Shown here piece by piece: positions 6,738-12,100 of a DNA stretch of 12,100 nucleotides. The stretch is from Acidimicrobiaceae bacterium (GTDB taxonomy: Bacteria; Actinomycetota; Acidimicrobiia; Acidimicrobiales; Palsa-688), in NCBI GenBank assembly GCA_030838025.1, contig JAUTXM010000510.1:1-12100 (forward strand), given 5' to 3'. Each line of letters opens with the position of its first letter. Within the stretch, counting starts at the first letter, position 1. The translations under genes were made by a program, and so were the position numbers. Under the pieces are notes generated by a model. The model had not been told where the DNA came from, searched no databases, and saw only the letters and a program-made list of their open reading frames with translations.

Positions 6738-7358
6738 TCAAGGTTCGATGCCCCTCCGCCGGGACGAGCGTGACGGCGGCGGCAGGGACGCGAGGGAGGC
6801 GACCAGTGATCGTACGCAGGCCGCTTGCGACAACACGCGCTGATCCTCAGCAAGGTGGGCTGCGCTGGGGACAGCTCGGTAATAGCCGACTGCGGCGAAG
6901 CCCGCGCCGAGAGCGTACATCCAGCCGTTGTTGGACAGTATGAAGCCGACGAAGCCCACCAGGGCGGCGGCTTCGGCGAATGCTATGCGGAGAAAGAACC
7001 GCGTTCGGTACGTGCCGGCGAGGACTCGATCATCGGAACAGTCGAGTGGTCTCTCCACCAACCGAGGCACGACAACCGAGAAGATGCCGAACACGATGAT
7101 GCCGACCACCACGGCGACGACGGCGACGGGATGCGAGTTCACTTTGGTCGTGGCCGACAGAAGCACGACCACGACGCCGATCATGACCATCGCCGATGCG
7201 AAGCTGGCGAAACAACGTCGAAGGACGGTGAGACCGTGAGTGCCCGCTCGGGCGGCGCGTCTCTGCTGTCTGATGATTCCTCCCGGGATCATCGCCCACC
7301 AAAGCCCGTCCAGTGCCGACCGCCAGCCCGGGTCCTCTGCTCCACGTCCAACCGCCAT
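6738..7358 (-). CDS. Four-helix integral membrane protein, unknown function
   Basis: The 206-residue protein has four predicted membrane segments at about 50-69 (FASFASAMVMIGVVVVLLSA), 78-98 (VAVVAVVVGIIVFGIFSVVV), 121-141 and 146-162, forming two hairpins. The cytoplasmic-looking N-terminus is Arg-rich and the C-terminal tail is Ser/Arg-rich. Between the hairpins lies a hydrophilic stretch, RPLDCSDDRVLAGTYRTRFF. I have an impression of unnamed actinobacterial membrane proteins with the pattern LAGTYRTRFFLRIAFAEAAA, but know no function. ATG 7358 has AAGGG very close to it rather than at normal spacing; ATG at residue 23 (7292) is an alternative. It is divergent from the Vps62/propeller gene with a 69-base shared upstream region, so co-regulation is possible. 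Confidence 0.8.
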   Translation of the reverse strand: MAVGRGAEDPGWRSALDGLWWAMIPGGIIRQQRRAARAGTHGLTVLRRCFASFASAMVMIGVVVVLLSATTKVNSHPVAVVAVVVGIIVFGIFSVVVPRLVERPLDCSDDRVLAGTYRTRFFLRIAFAEAAALVGFVGFILSNNGWMYALGAGFAAVGYYRAVPSAAHLAEDQRVLSQAACVRSLVASLASLPPPSRSSRRRGIEP

Positions 7359-7427
7359 CCCTTGATTCTTACCGATACAGACTCATCGGGACGCTGACCC
7401 TTTGCCGTCTGCCGTCCATAGCGACCT

Positions 7428-8762
7428 GTGACCGCCGACACGCTGTTCGATGACACGCCAACGCGTGCCGCGTATACTCGCTTTCGGTTCGTCGTGCTGC
7501 AACAGCTGGTGCGCTGGGCCACGGGATCCGGAGGGGGGATCGTGACGAGTCCTGGCGATTGTGACCCGCACCAATTCATTGCGAATTGTGCGCCGCAGGT
7601 GCGCCTCTTCCCGGACGACCCAATTAACGATCCGTCGCACGTCTACCGGCCGTGTACCCCGGACTGGTTTCTCAACCAGGTTGCGCTCGTGTCGGGATCC
7701 ACAGTGACCGGACCGCCCGTGACAAGCCTGCCGAGCAACGCGGACGGAGGCTCGCACTTCACGATGCCCGGTTCGACCTGGTCGGCAAATCAGACGATCC
7801 GCCAGGGCAATCTCGCCGTGGCTACTACGTATGTTCATGCGTGCGCCGTTCCAGGCTATTCCGACCTGTACGATCTCCAGTACTGGTTCTTTTATGCCGT
7901 GCGCGGTTTCTCAACGCTGCGAATTCAGTCCGGCAGCAGCGAATCCGACGTCGACGTCGAGGTGCCCAGTTCGGTACCGCAACAGGCGTACCAGGGGCTC
8001 GGTGAGCATCAGGGCGATTGGAAGCATGTCACGGTCCGGATCGACTGCAACGGCGACATTAAAGCGGTATTTTATGCCCAGCACACGACGGGGGTCTGGT
8101 GCTTTCCGGGTGACTTTCAGACCGTGACCGATTCAGACGGCAATATGCATCCGGTGGTGTTCTCGGCCCGGAACACTCACTCGTGCCTCCCCGCGGCCGG
8201 CCGGTTCGATCAGATCGAGACACTGCACGAGTTTCCTTTCTTCTCCTTTTCACTGCTGGAAACGGCCGCAGACAATGGCCAGTATTGGAACACGTGGGAG
8301 AGCTATGTCGATGCCGACAACAACCCACCGTGGTGGATTTCCTACGCGGGACAATGGGGGCCGACGGAGGACCAGCTTGATCTTGTGAGCAAGATTCTCA
8401 CGGTCGTCCTCGTGCCATTCAACTTTGTCTCGGTCCCACTGGTGTCGCTGATCGTCAACCACTATGTCCGTTACGACCAGTCGGGTCCTTCGACACCGAC
8501 GTATCAGGAGCCGCCGTGGACGACGGGTGACGGCTGGTACACCTGGACCACAGTGAGCCCGCAAACGGCCTGGTCATCCGGCGGTGCGCCGGTCACCGCT
8601 ATGAATGAGCCCGTCAACTCCCTGAACCGCCTCGATCTTTTCATCTGCGGGGATGAGAACGGATCGGTGTACAACATCGGGCGTGCCGAGGGTGTGGGCT
8701 GGGACAGCAGCTGGCTCGCGGTGCAATCCGAAAGCGCCTGGTCCCTCGGGGCGGGCAGGTGA
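7428..8762 (+). CDS. Vps62-type domain protein with first propeller blade (5' part of split gene)
   Basis: The 444-residue product carries a Vps62/DUF946-like domain: CAPQVRLFPDD and YRPCTPDWFLNQVAL (54-87), DLYDLQYWFFY (146-156), the hallmark GEHQGDWKHVTVRID (192-206), VFYAQHTTGVWC, and HPVVFSARNTHSC (241-253), ending with WWISYAGQWG (302-311). A hydrophobic stretch follows (about 319-346, ILTVVLVPFNFVSVPLVSLI), then a Pro-rich linker and the first lectin-like propeller blade (about 388-440, LDLFICGDENGSVYNIG, GVGWDSSW). An in-frame TAG at 7419-7421 limits the start to GTG 7428; no Shine-Dalgarno or classical signal peptide is seen. The frame ends in TGA inside a blade boundary, and the remaining six blades continue in the -1 frame. 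This is therefore probably the front of one ~758-residue protein. Role unknown; Vps62 domains occur in lipid-associated and toxin-like proteins, and the propeller suggests glycan binding (inference). Confidence 0.85.
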   Translation: MTADTLFDDTPTRAAYTRFRFVVLQQLVRWATGSGGGIVTSPGDCDPHQFIANCAPQVRLFPDDPINDPSHVYRPCTPDWFLNQVALVSGSTVTGPPVTSLPSNADGGSHFTMPGSTWSANQTIRQGNLAVATTYVHACAVPGYSDLYDLQYWFFYAVRGFSTLRIQSGSSESDVDVEVPSSVPQQAYQGLGEHQGDWKHVTVRIDCNGDIKAVFYAQHTTGVWCFPGDFQTVTDSDGNMHPVVFSARNTHSCLPAAGRFDQIETLHEFPFFSFSLLETAADNGQYWNTWESYVDADNNPPWWISYAGQWGPTEDQLDLVSKILTVVLVPFNFVSVPLVSLIVNHYVRYDQSGPSTPTYQEPPWTTGDGWYTWTTVSPQTAWSSGGAPVTAMNEPVNSLNRLDLFICGDENGSVYNIGRAEGVGWDSSWLAVQSESAWSLGAGR

Positions 8763-9700
8763 CCGCCCTCTACCGGCCGAGCGCCCAGCCCGCCCAGATG
8801 GACTTGTTCATCTATGGTCGGAATGGAGTGGTGTATACGACGACCCGAGTGGCGGGCGCGGGGTGGGATACGGCGTGGACACCCGTCGGGGCTCCGTGGT
8901 ATGGGGCTGCCGGCCACCACATGCCGATCAGCGGGGTCTACCAGCCGGGGGCCACACCCGACCGCCTTGACCTCTTCTGTTCCGACAACGACGGCCATGT
9001 CCACACAATCGGCTGGACCGCTGGCTCGGGTTGGGATTCATCGGGGTGGACCGATGTCCGCTCGGGGAGCGGGTACACGACCGCGGGAGGTCCTGTTGCG
9101 GCTGTCTGGACGCCGACCGGAGATCGTCTCATTCTGCTGATGTGCGGCCAAGGGGGTCAGGTGTACACGATCAGTAAGACCCCCGGCGCAGACTGGGACG
9201 CGACATGGAGCCAGCTCGTGGGCCTGACCACACCGGGTGGCGCACCGGTGGCGGCCGCCTTCCGGCCCAACGCCCAACCGGCCACTCTGTCTGTGTTCGC
9301 GGGCGATACCAATGGTCAGGTGAACGAGATTGGCTGGGATGCCAACAACGGGTGGCAACAGACGTGGACGGAGACTTCGTGCGAAAGCTTCCCTGGCGGG
9401 CCGATCGCGGCTCTCCCCCTGCACATCACGGCGACCTGGCGCGATCCCGACCACCTCGACTTGTTCTGCGCGGGCGCGCTCACCGGCCGCGTCTTTACCA
9501 ATGGATGGTCTTCGGCGGCCGGGAGTTGGGGAGGGTGGTCTATGGTTTCCTCCTCGACGGGTTGGACGAACTTCGCTTCGCCCATTACCGCAGTACCCCC
9601 CGACCCGGCCGCCCTTTCGGTGGACAACGCGTTCTTCGACCTGTTCATGTGCGGGCAGAATGGCGTCGTATTCCGGACGCGGTACATTCCCTACATCGGG
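8589..9700 (+). repeat. Seven degenerate propeller repeats of about 165 bp
   Basis: Blade starts fall at about 8589, 8759, 8924, 9092, 9245, 9401 and 9581, spacing 153-180 bases. Each unit encodes [PV]-[VI]-[TA]-A, a D-L-F strand, a Gly-x-Val-Tyr turn and GxGWDxxW. Divergence between units is high at the DNA level, so the duplication is old; the array spans the frame break at 8750-8759. Confidence 0.7.
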
Positions 9701-9703
9701 TGA
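8759..9703 (+). CDS. Lectin-like beta-propeller, blades 2-7 (3' part of split gene)
   Basis: This 314-residue frame continues the propeller of the preceding gene. Six further blades begin at about residues 1, 56, 112, 163, 215 and 275 (VTALYRP, PISGVYQP, PVAAVWTP, PVAAAFRP, PIAALPLH, PITAVPPD). Most contain a DLF-type strand, G-x-VYT and GxGWDxxW, the pattern of PLL/fucolectin-type propellers. With the blade in the upstream frame this makes seven. The last blade lacks its outer strand, which the WYTWTTV stretch before blade 1 could supply as ring closure. The GTG start overlaps the upstream TGA as GTGA. Either translational coupling makes a separate protein or, more likely, one missing G in the GGGG at 8748-8751 split one gene: adding it restores SLGGGQVTALYRP. 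A separate stable protein seems less likely because six blades alone would not close. Confidence 0.85.
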   Translation: MTALYRPSAQPAQMDLFIYGRNGVVYTTTRVAGAGWDTAWTPVGAPWYGAAGHHMPISGVYQPGATPDRLDLFCSDNDGHVHTIGWTAGSGWDSSGWTDVRSGSGYTTAGGPVAAVWTPTGDRLILLMCGQGGQVYTISKTPGADWDATWSQLVGLTTPGGAPVAAAFRPNAQPATLSVFAGDTNGQVNEIGWDANNGWQQTWTETSCESFPGGPIAALPLHITATWRDPDHLDLFCAGALTGRVFTNGWSSAAGSWGGWSMVSSSTGWTNFASPITAVPPDPAALSVDNAFFDLFMCGQNGVVFRTRYIPYIG

Positions 9704-9723
9704 CCCGGGTCCCGAAGTACCGG

Positions 9724-9758
9724 GGCAGGCCCCGCACTTGGGACCTGCCTGGCTTTTT
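9724..9758 (+). terminator. Intrinsic terminator after the propeller gene
   Basis: GGCAGGCCC pairs with GGG-A-CCTGCC (nine base pairs, one bulged A) around a seven-base loop, followed by TGGC and TTTTT at 9754-9758. It starts 20 bases after the stop at 9703. This is the only hairpin in the window with a T-run and the best-supported terminator. Confidence 0.7.
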
Positions 9759-10338
9759 CGGATGGACTCCAGCGACATGGCTTCGAGCGCCCCGACGACG
9801 GCATCGGCGGAGTTCCGATGGACGGCGCGTGGCTTTGGGGACCGCATTCAGCGAATAGCCGTTTCGGTGATGATCCCGGCCAACGACGCCGGATGGCTCG
9901 GGCGTTGGTACCACCGGGTCGGGTCGGGACATCGGGCTTTCGACACGAGCTACGCCCGATCGACCGGCTGACATTGATGCTGCTGATGGCCGACGTCCTG
10001 GCCTCAGGGCTCGGACCGAGTCTCGGCGGTGGTGGCCGCACTCGGAGCCTAGGGCCGATTGTCCGACTCGTCCGAAAGTCCGCGCGTGCCGACGATACGA
10101 CGCCTTCGTCGAGCGACGGCTACGACCCTTCGCCCAATAGGGGCGAGCGAGGCGCGGACCGATTGGCCATCGGGAAGGCACCCTTTTCCCCGATCGAAGT
10201 TGGCCGACTCCGCGTCCGGGAGGGAGCTGCCGCACAACCTCGCGCGCGGCCGGGTTGTGTCGCCGGACGAACTGCCAGCGGACCATGAATTCTGCTGGGG
10301 AGCGTCGGAGTAGGCCGGCGCCGAACGATGATAGGGAT
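9759..10338. other. About 580 bases with no recognisable gene
   Basis: Overlapping Arg-rich frames cross this stretch on both strands, the longest plus-strand one at 9818-10288, but none has a family motif, a good ribosome site or consistent third-position bias. A short hydrophobic run (LTLMLLMADVLASGLG, near 9970-10017) is the only protein-like hint. The last part must contain the promoter of the sigma-factor gene; I could not identify it with confidence. Confidence 0.4.
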
Positions 10339-10842
10339 GTGACGGCTGTTCCGGATCGACCCGACGTCACGCTGCTGTCGCTGTATGACCGGGCGCTGCC
10401 GCAGGTCTACGGCTACTTGATGGGCCGCTGCGGCGACCAGGCGGTGGCCGAGGACCTCACCTCCGAGACGTTCCTGGTGGTCGCCGCGGGACGCCAGGAC
10501 GTGCCCCTGACCGTCGGTTGGCTGATAGGAGTGGCCCGGCACAAACTGGCGGACCACTGGCGCTGGCAAGCCCGACAGGAGCGCCTGTTCCAGGCAATTG
10601 AGGGATCGGCGGCCGAAGTCGACGACCCGTGGGACGTCGAGTTGAACCGCTGGCTCGCCCATGAGGTGCTCAACCGCCTCGCGTCTCAACATCGCGCCGC
10701 GCTGACCCTGCGCTACGTGGACGGCCTCAGTGTCCCCGAGGCCGCCACCATCCTGGAACGAAGCGTGGCTGCGACCGAGGCGTTGCTGGTGCGCGCCCGC
10801 CGCGAGTTCCGCCACGTCTACGAGGGGAGCATCGATGCCTGA
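10339..10842 (+). CDS. ECF-type RNA polymerase sigma factor
   Basis: The 167-residue protein has both core sigma regions. Region 2 (about 12-77): LLSLYDRALPQVYGYLMGRC, then AVAEDLTSETFLVV and GWLIGVARHKLADHWR, which bind core polymerase and the -10 element. Region 4 (about 106-161): LNRLASQHRAALTLRYVDGL, then SVPEAATILERSVAATEALL and VRARREF, the helix-turn-helix for -35 recognition. No C-terminal extension is present, as for a minimal ECF factor. GTG 10339 gives a normal-length N-terminus; ATG 10285 and GTG 10255 are in-frame alternatives, and none has a good Shine-Dalgarno. Its last eight bases overlap the next gene's start, indicating translational coupling with a likely partner regulator. 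Target promoters are unknown. Confidence 0.93.
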   Translation: MTAVPDRPDVTLLSLYDRALPQVYGYLMGRCGDQAVAEDLTSETFLVVAAGRQDVPLTVGWLIGVARHKLADHWRWQARQERLFQAIEGSAAEVDDPWDVELNRWLAHEVLNRLASQHRAALTLRYVDGLSVPEAATILERSVAATEALLVRARREFRHVYEGSIDA

Positions 10843-11731
10843 GTCGCGGGCCGATCCGTTCGATGCGCTTCGCGCCCCGATCACCCCCCTCGCACCCGAC
10901 CCCGCATTCGCAGCCGCCCTGCGTGTCCGCCTGCTGCGAGCCGTGCCCCCGTCTATCCCAGAGGAGCATCTTGTGAGCACCGAAATGGCCATCCGTCAAC
11001 GCAACGGCTTCCGCCACGGCGACGTCTCGTACATCACCCTCGGGCTGCCCGACCTGGCCCGGGGCCGGGCGTTCTACGGCGCCGTCCTCGGTTGGCGATT
11101 CAGCCCCGGTAGCAGCGAGCACGGGGTGCAGGTCGACGACATCGTTCCGATGATGGGCCTGTCGGAGGGCGAGGCGGTGCCCGGTGCAGTGCTCGGTTTT
11201 CGGGTCGACGACATCACCGCAGCGGTCGCCGCTGTCCGAGCACACGGGGGAACGATCAGCGACCCCCACCGCGAGCCGTACGCCATGGCCGCCGAGGGCT
11301 ATGACAACCAGGGCATCCCGTTCTACCTGCACGAGATGCCACCCGTTCCCGCCGATCCCGCCGCCTCCGGTCGAGAATTCCACAACGGTGACGTCCACGG
11401 CGACGTGTCGTACCTGACGATGGTGGTTCCCGACCTGGACGCGGCGCACGAGTTCTATCGCGGTGTGTTCGCCTGGACGTTCAACATCGGCCGCGCCGGA
11501 GGGGCGCAGGTTTCCGGCGTCGCCCCGCAGATCGGGATGACCACCAGGCCCGAAGCCGGGCCGGCGACAGCGGGCGTCATCCTTTGTTACCGGGTCGACG
11601 ACATCGCGGCGGCGGTTCAAAGGGTGCAGGGCATGGGCGGTCAGGCCAGTGAGGTGGCGCAACGCCCCTACGGCCTGGAGTCGTTGTGCGCCGACGACCA
11701 GGGCACCCCGTTCTACCTGCACCAGTTCTGA
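10835..11731 (+). CDS. ECF-partner peptide fused to two VOC domains
   Basis: The 298-residue protein starts at ATG 10835 inside the sigma-factor stop region (8-base overlap). Residues 1-45 (DPFDALRAPITPLAPDPAFA, then AALRVRLLRAV) match a short motif I associate with products encoded beside ECF sigma factors in actinobacteria, suggesting contact with the sigma factor (inference). Two VOC domains follow, about 62-166 and 188-296: GDVSYITLGLPDL and GDVSYLTMVVPDL, AFYGAVLGW and EFYRGVFAW, GFRVDDITAAV and CYRVDDIAAAV, ending GIPFYLHEM and GTPFYLHQF. The close parallels show internal duplication. AGAGGAG (10960-10966) precedes an in-frame GTG at 10973, so a shorter VOC-only product could also be made. 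It may sense a small molecule for the sigma factor or act as a detoxifying enzyme; neither can be decided here. Confidence 0.92.
   Translation: MPESRADPFDALRAPITPLAPDPAFAAALRVRLLRAVPPSIPEEHLVSTEMAIRQRNGFRHGDVSYITLGLPDLARGRAFYGAVLGWRFSPGSSEHGVQVDDIVPMMGLSEGEAVPGAVLGFRVDDITAAVAAVRAHGGTISDPHREPYAMAAEGYDNQGIPFYLHEMPPVPADPAASGREFHNGDVHGDVSYLTMVVPDLDAAHEFYRGVFAWTFNIGRAGGAQVSGVAPQIGMTTRPEAGPATAGVILCYRVDDIAAAVQRVQGMGGQASEVAQRPYGLESLCADDQGTPFYLHQF
10960..10975 (+). promoter_or_regulatory. Internal Shine-Dalgarno and alternative GTG start
   Basis: AGAGGAG followed after six bases by GTG 10973, in frame with the two VOC domains. Starting here would give a 252-residue protein without the sigma-partner peptide. 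The Shine-Dalgarno also encodes EE of the long form, so it could be coincidental. Confidence 0.4.
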
Positions 11732-11749
11732 TCTGAAGCGCTCGCAACG

Positions 11750-11773
11750 CCCCGGGTCGGTAGCCGACAGGGG
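11750..11773 (+). terminator. Imperfect hairpin after the VOC-fusion gene
   Basis: CCCC/GGGG outer stem and TCGG-TAG-CCGA inner stem are separated by a small internal loop, 18 bases after the stop at 11731. No T-run follows. Weak candidate. Confidence 0.3.
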
Positions 11774-11911
11774 CCGGCCGCCGCGATTGGCCATGAACCC
11801 GGGCCGAGGTTCGGGAGCGATCTCCAACTCAGCGCGGAGCGGAGCCCTCGGCGGGCGACGACCTGACGGGTTCCGGGAGCAAGCTGGTGTGCGGATGACT
11901 ACCGCCGCCGT

Positions 11912-11995
11912 CGGCCTGCGGCCTGCGGTCTGCGGCTTGCGGCTTGCGGCGTGCGGCTTGCGGCTTGCGGCGTGCGGCTTGCGGCTTGCGGCCTG
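11912..11995. repeat. Twelve tandem copies of a 7-bp unit (CGGCYTG-type)
   Basis: Twelve contiguous heptamers of consensus CGGCTTG fill 84 bases. Variants are CGGCCTG (copies 1, 2, 12), CGGTCTG (3) and CGGCGTG (6, 9). Copies 4-12 show a higher-order 21-bp period (CTTG, CTTG, then a variant). Because seven bases is not a multiple of three, a 21-bp period also repeats in protein: the minus strand would read KPQAARR units in an 85-codon frame (12086-11829). I regard that frame as a by-product. The array sits between the ECF/VOC operon and the next VOC gene, starting 180 bases after the former. Confidence 0.9.
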
Positions 11996-12017
11996 CCGGC
12001 GGGTCCATCATGGAGGC

Positions 12018-12100
12018 GTGCCCTCGATCGGTCTCGTCTGCCACGTGATTCGCGACTACGACGAGGCCATCGGCTTCTACGTCCATTCCTTGGGCTTCGA
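12018..12100 (+). CDS. VOC family protein, N-terminal fragment cut by the window end
   Basis: From GTG 12018 the frame reads PSIGLVCHVIRDYDEAIGFY and then VHSLGF to the window edge. This is the first strand, helix and turn of a VOC domain (a DYDEAIxFY-xxxLGF pattern). The remainder lies outside. GGAGG (12012-12016) is present but only one base from the GTG, so the start is uncertain. The 7-bp repeat array ends 22 bases upstream. Confidence 0.8.
   Translation, partial: MPSIGLVCHVIRDYDEAIGFYVHSLGF

Noticed and set aside
9818..10288. 156-codon plus-strand frame before the sigma factor
   Set aside because: No motif, no consistent third-position bias, no Shine-Dalgarno; probably chance openness in high-GC DNA.
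10120..11827. Long minus-strand frames opposite the sigma and VOC-fusion genes
   Set aside because: They are antisense shadows of strongly supported genes and have Arg/His-rich low-complexity products.
11829..12086. 85-codon minus-strand frame encoding KPQAARR repeats
   Set aside because: The repeat is explained by the 7-bp DNA array, and the frame overlaps the VOC start on the other strand.

Overview
The window is high-GC DNA with many GTG starts. Its gene families (DUF664-type DinB, tandem VOC/glyoxalase proteins, a PPOX-class protein, an ECF sigma factor overlapping its partner gene) are typical of Actinomycetota. It looks like accessory chromosome from a soil or environmental actinobacterium; nothing fixes the genus. 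I saw no tRNA, rRNA, CRISPR array or intact insertion sequence.

Layout. 1-528 has no gene I can defend. It leads into a perfect 7-4-7 inverted repeat (529-546) and a secreted lipoprotein (570-1700) with a beta-rich N-terminal domain and an Ala-rich helical C-terminal half containing four 7-residue repeats. 1701-2925 is a scarred stretch: a relic of a YdeI/OmpD-associated (OmdA-type) protein, an apparently intact PPOX-fold gene (2283-2750), and the broken C-terminus of a tyrosine recombinase carrying the catalytic His/Tyr region. A minus-strand gene of unnamed family with a His-rich C-terminal helix (3202-3882) faces away from a DUF664 DinB gene (4249-4746). The DinB gene converges on a two-domain VOC gene (4804-5661, minus). 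Next come a frameshifted VOC relic (5918-6066) and an intact PhnB-like VOC gene (6073-6459). A four-helix membrane protein (6738-7358, minus) diverges from the largest locus.

That locus (7428-9703) encodes a Vps62-type domain followed by seven lectin-like beta-propeller blades. It is cut into two reading frames by a one-base shift at a G run after blade 1, and the two frames overlap by GTGA. A good intrinsic terminator follows at 9724-9758. After about 580 bases without a recognisable gene, an ECF sigma factor (10339-10842) overlaps by 8 bases a gene that joins a short DPFDALRAP-type N-terminal peptide to two VOC domains (10835-11731). The window ends with a 12-copy heptamer repeat (11912-11995) and the start of another VOC gene (12018 onward).

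How the genes may work together (inference). Much of the content is small detoxification/resistance-type proteins: five VOC loci, DinB, PPOX and an OmdA relic. They are mostly single-gene units on both strands, mixed with recombinase debris, which suggests an accumulation zone rather than one pathway. The clearest functional unit is the sigma factor with its VOC-fused partner. The most unusual object is the split Vps62/seven-bladed propeller gene.
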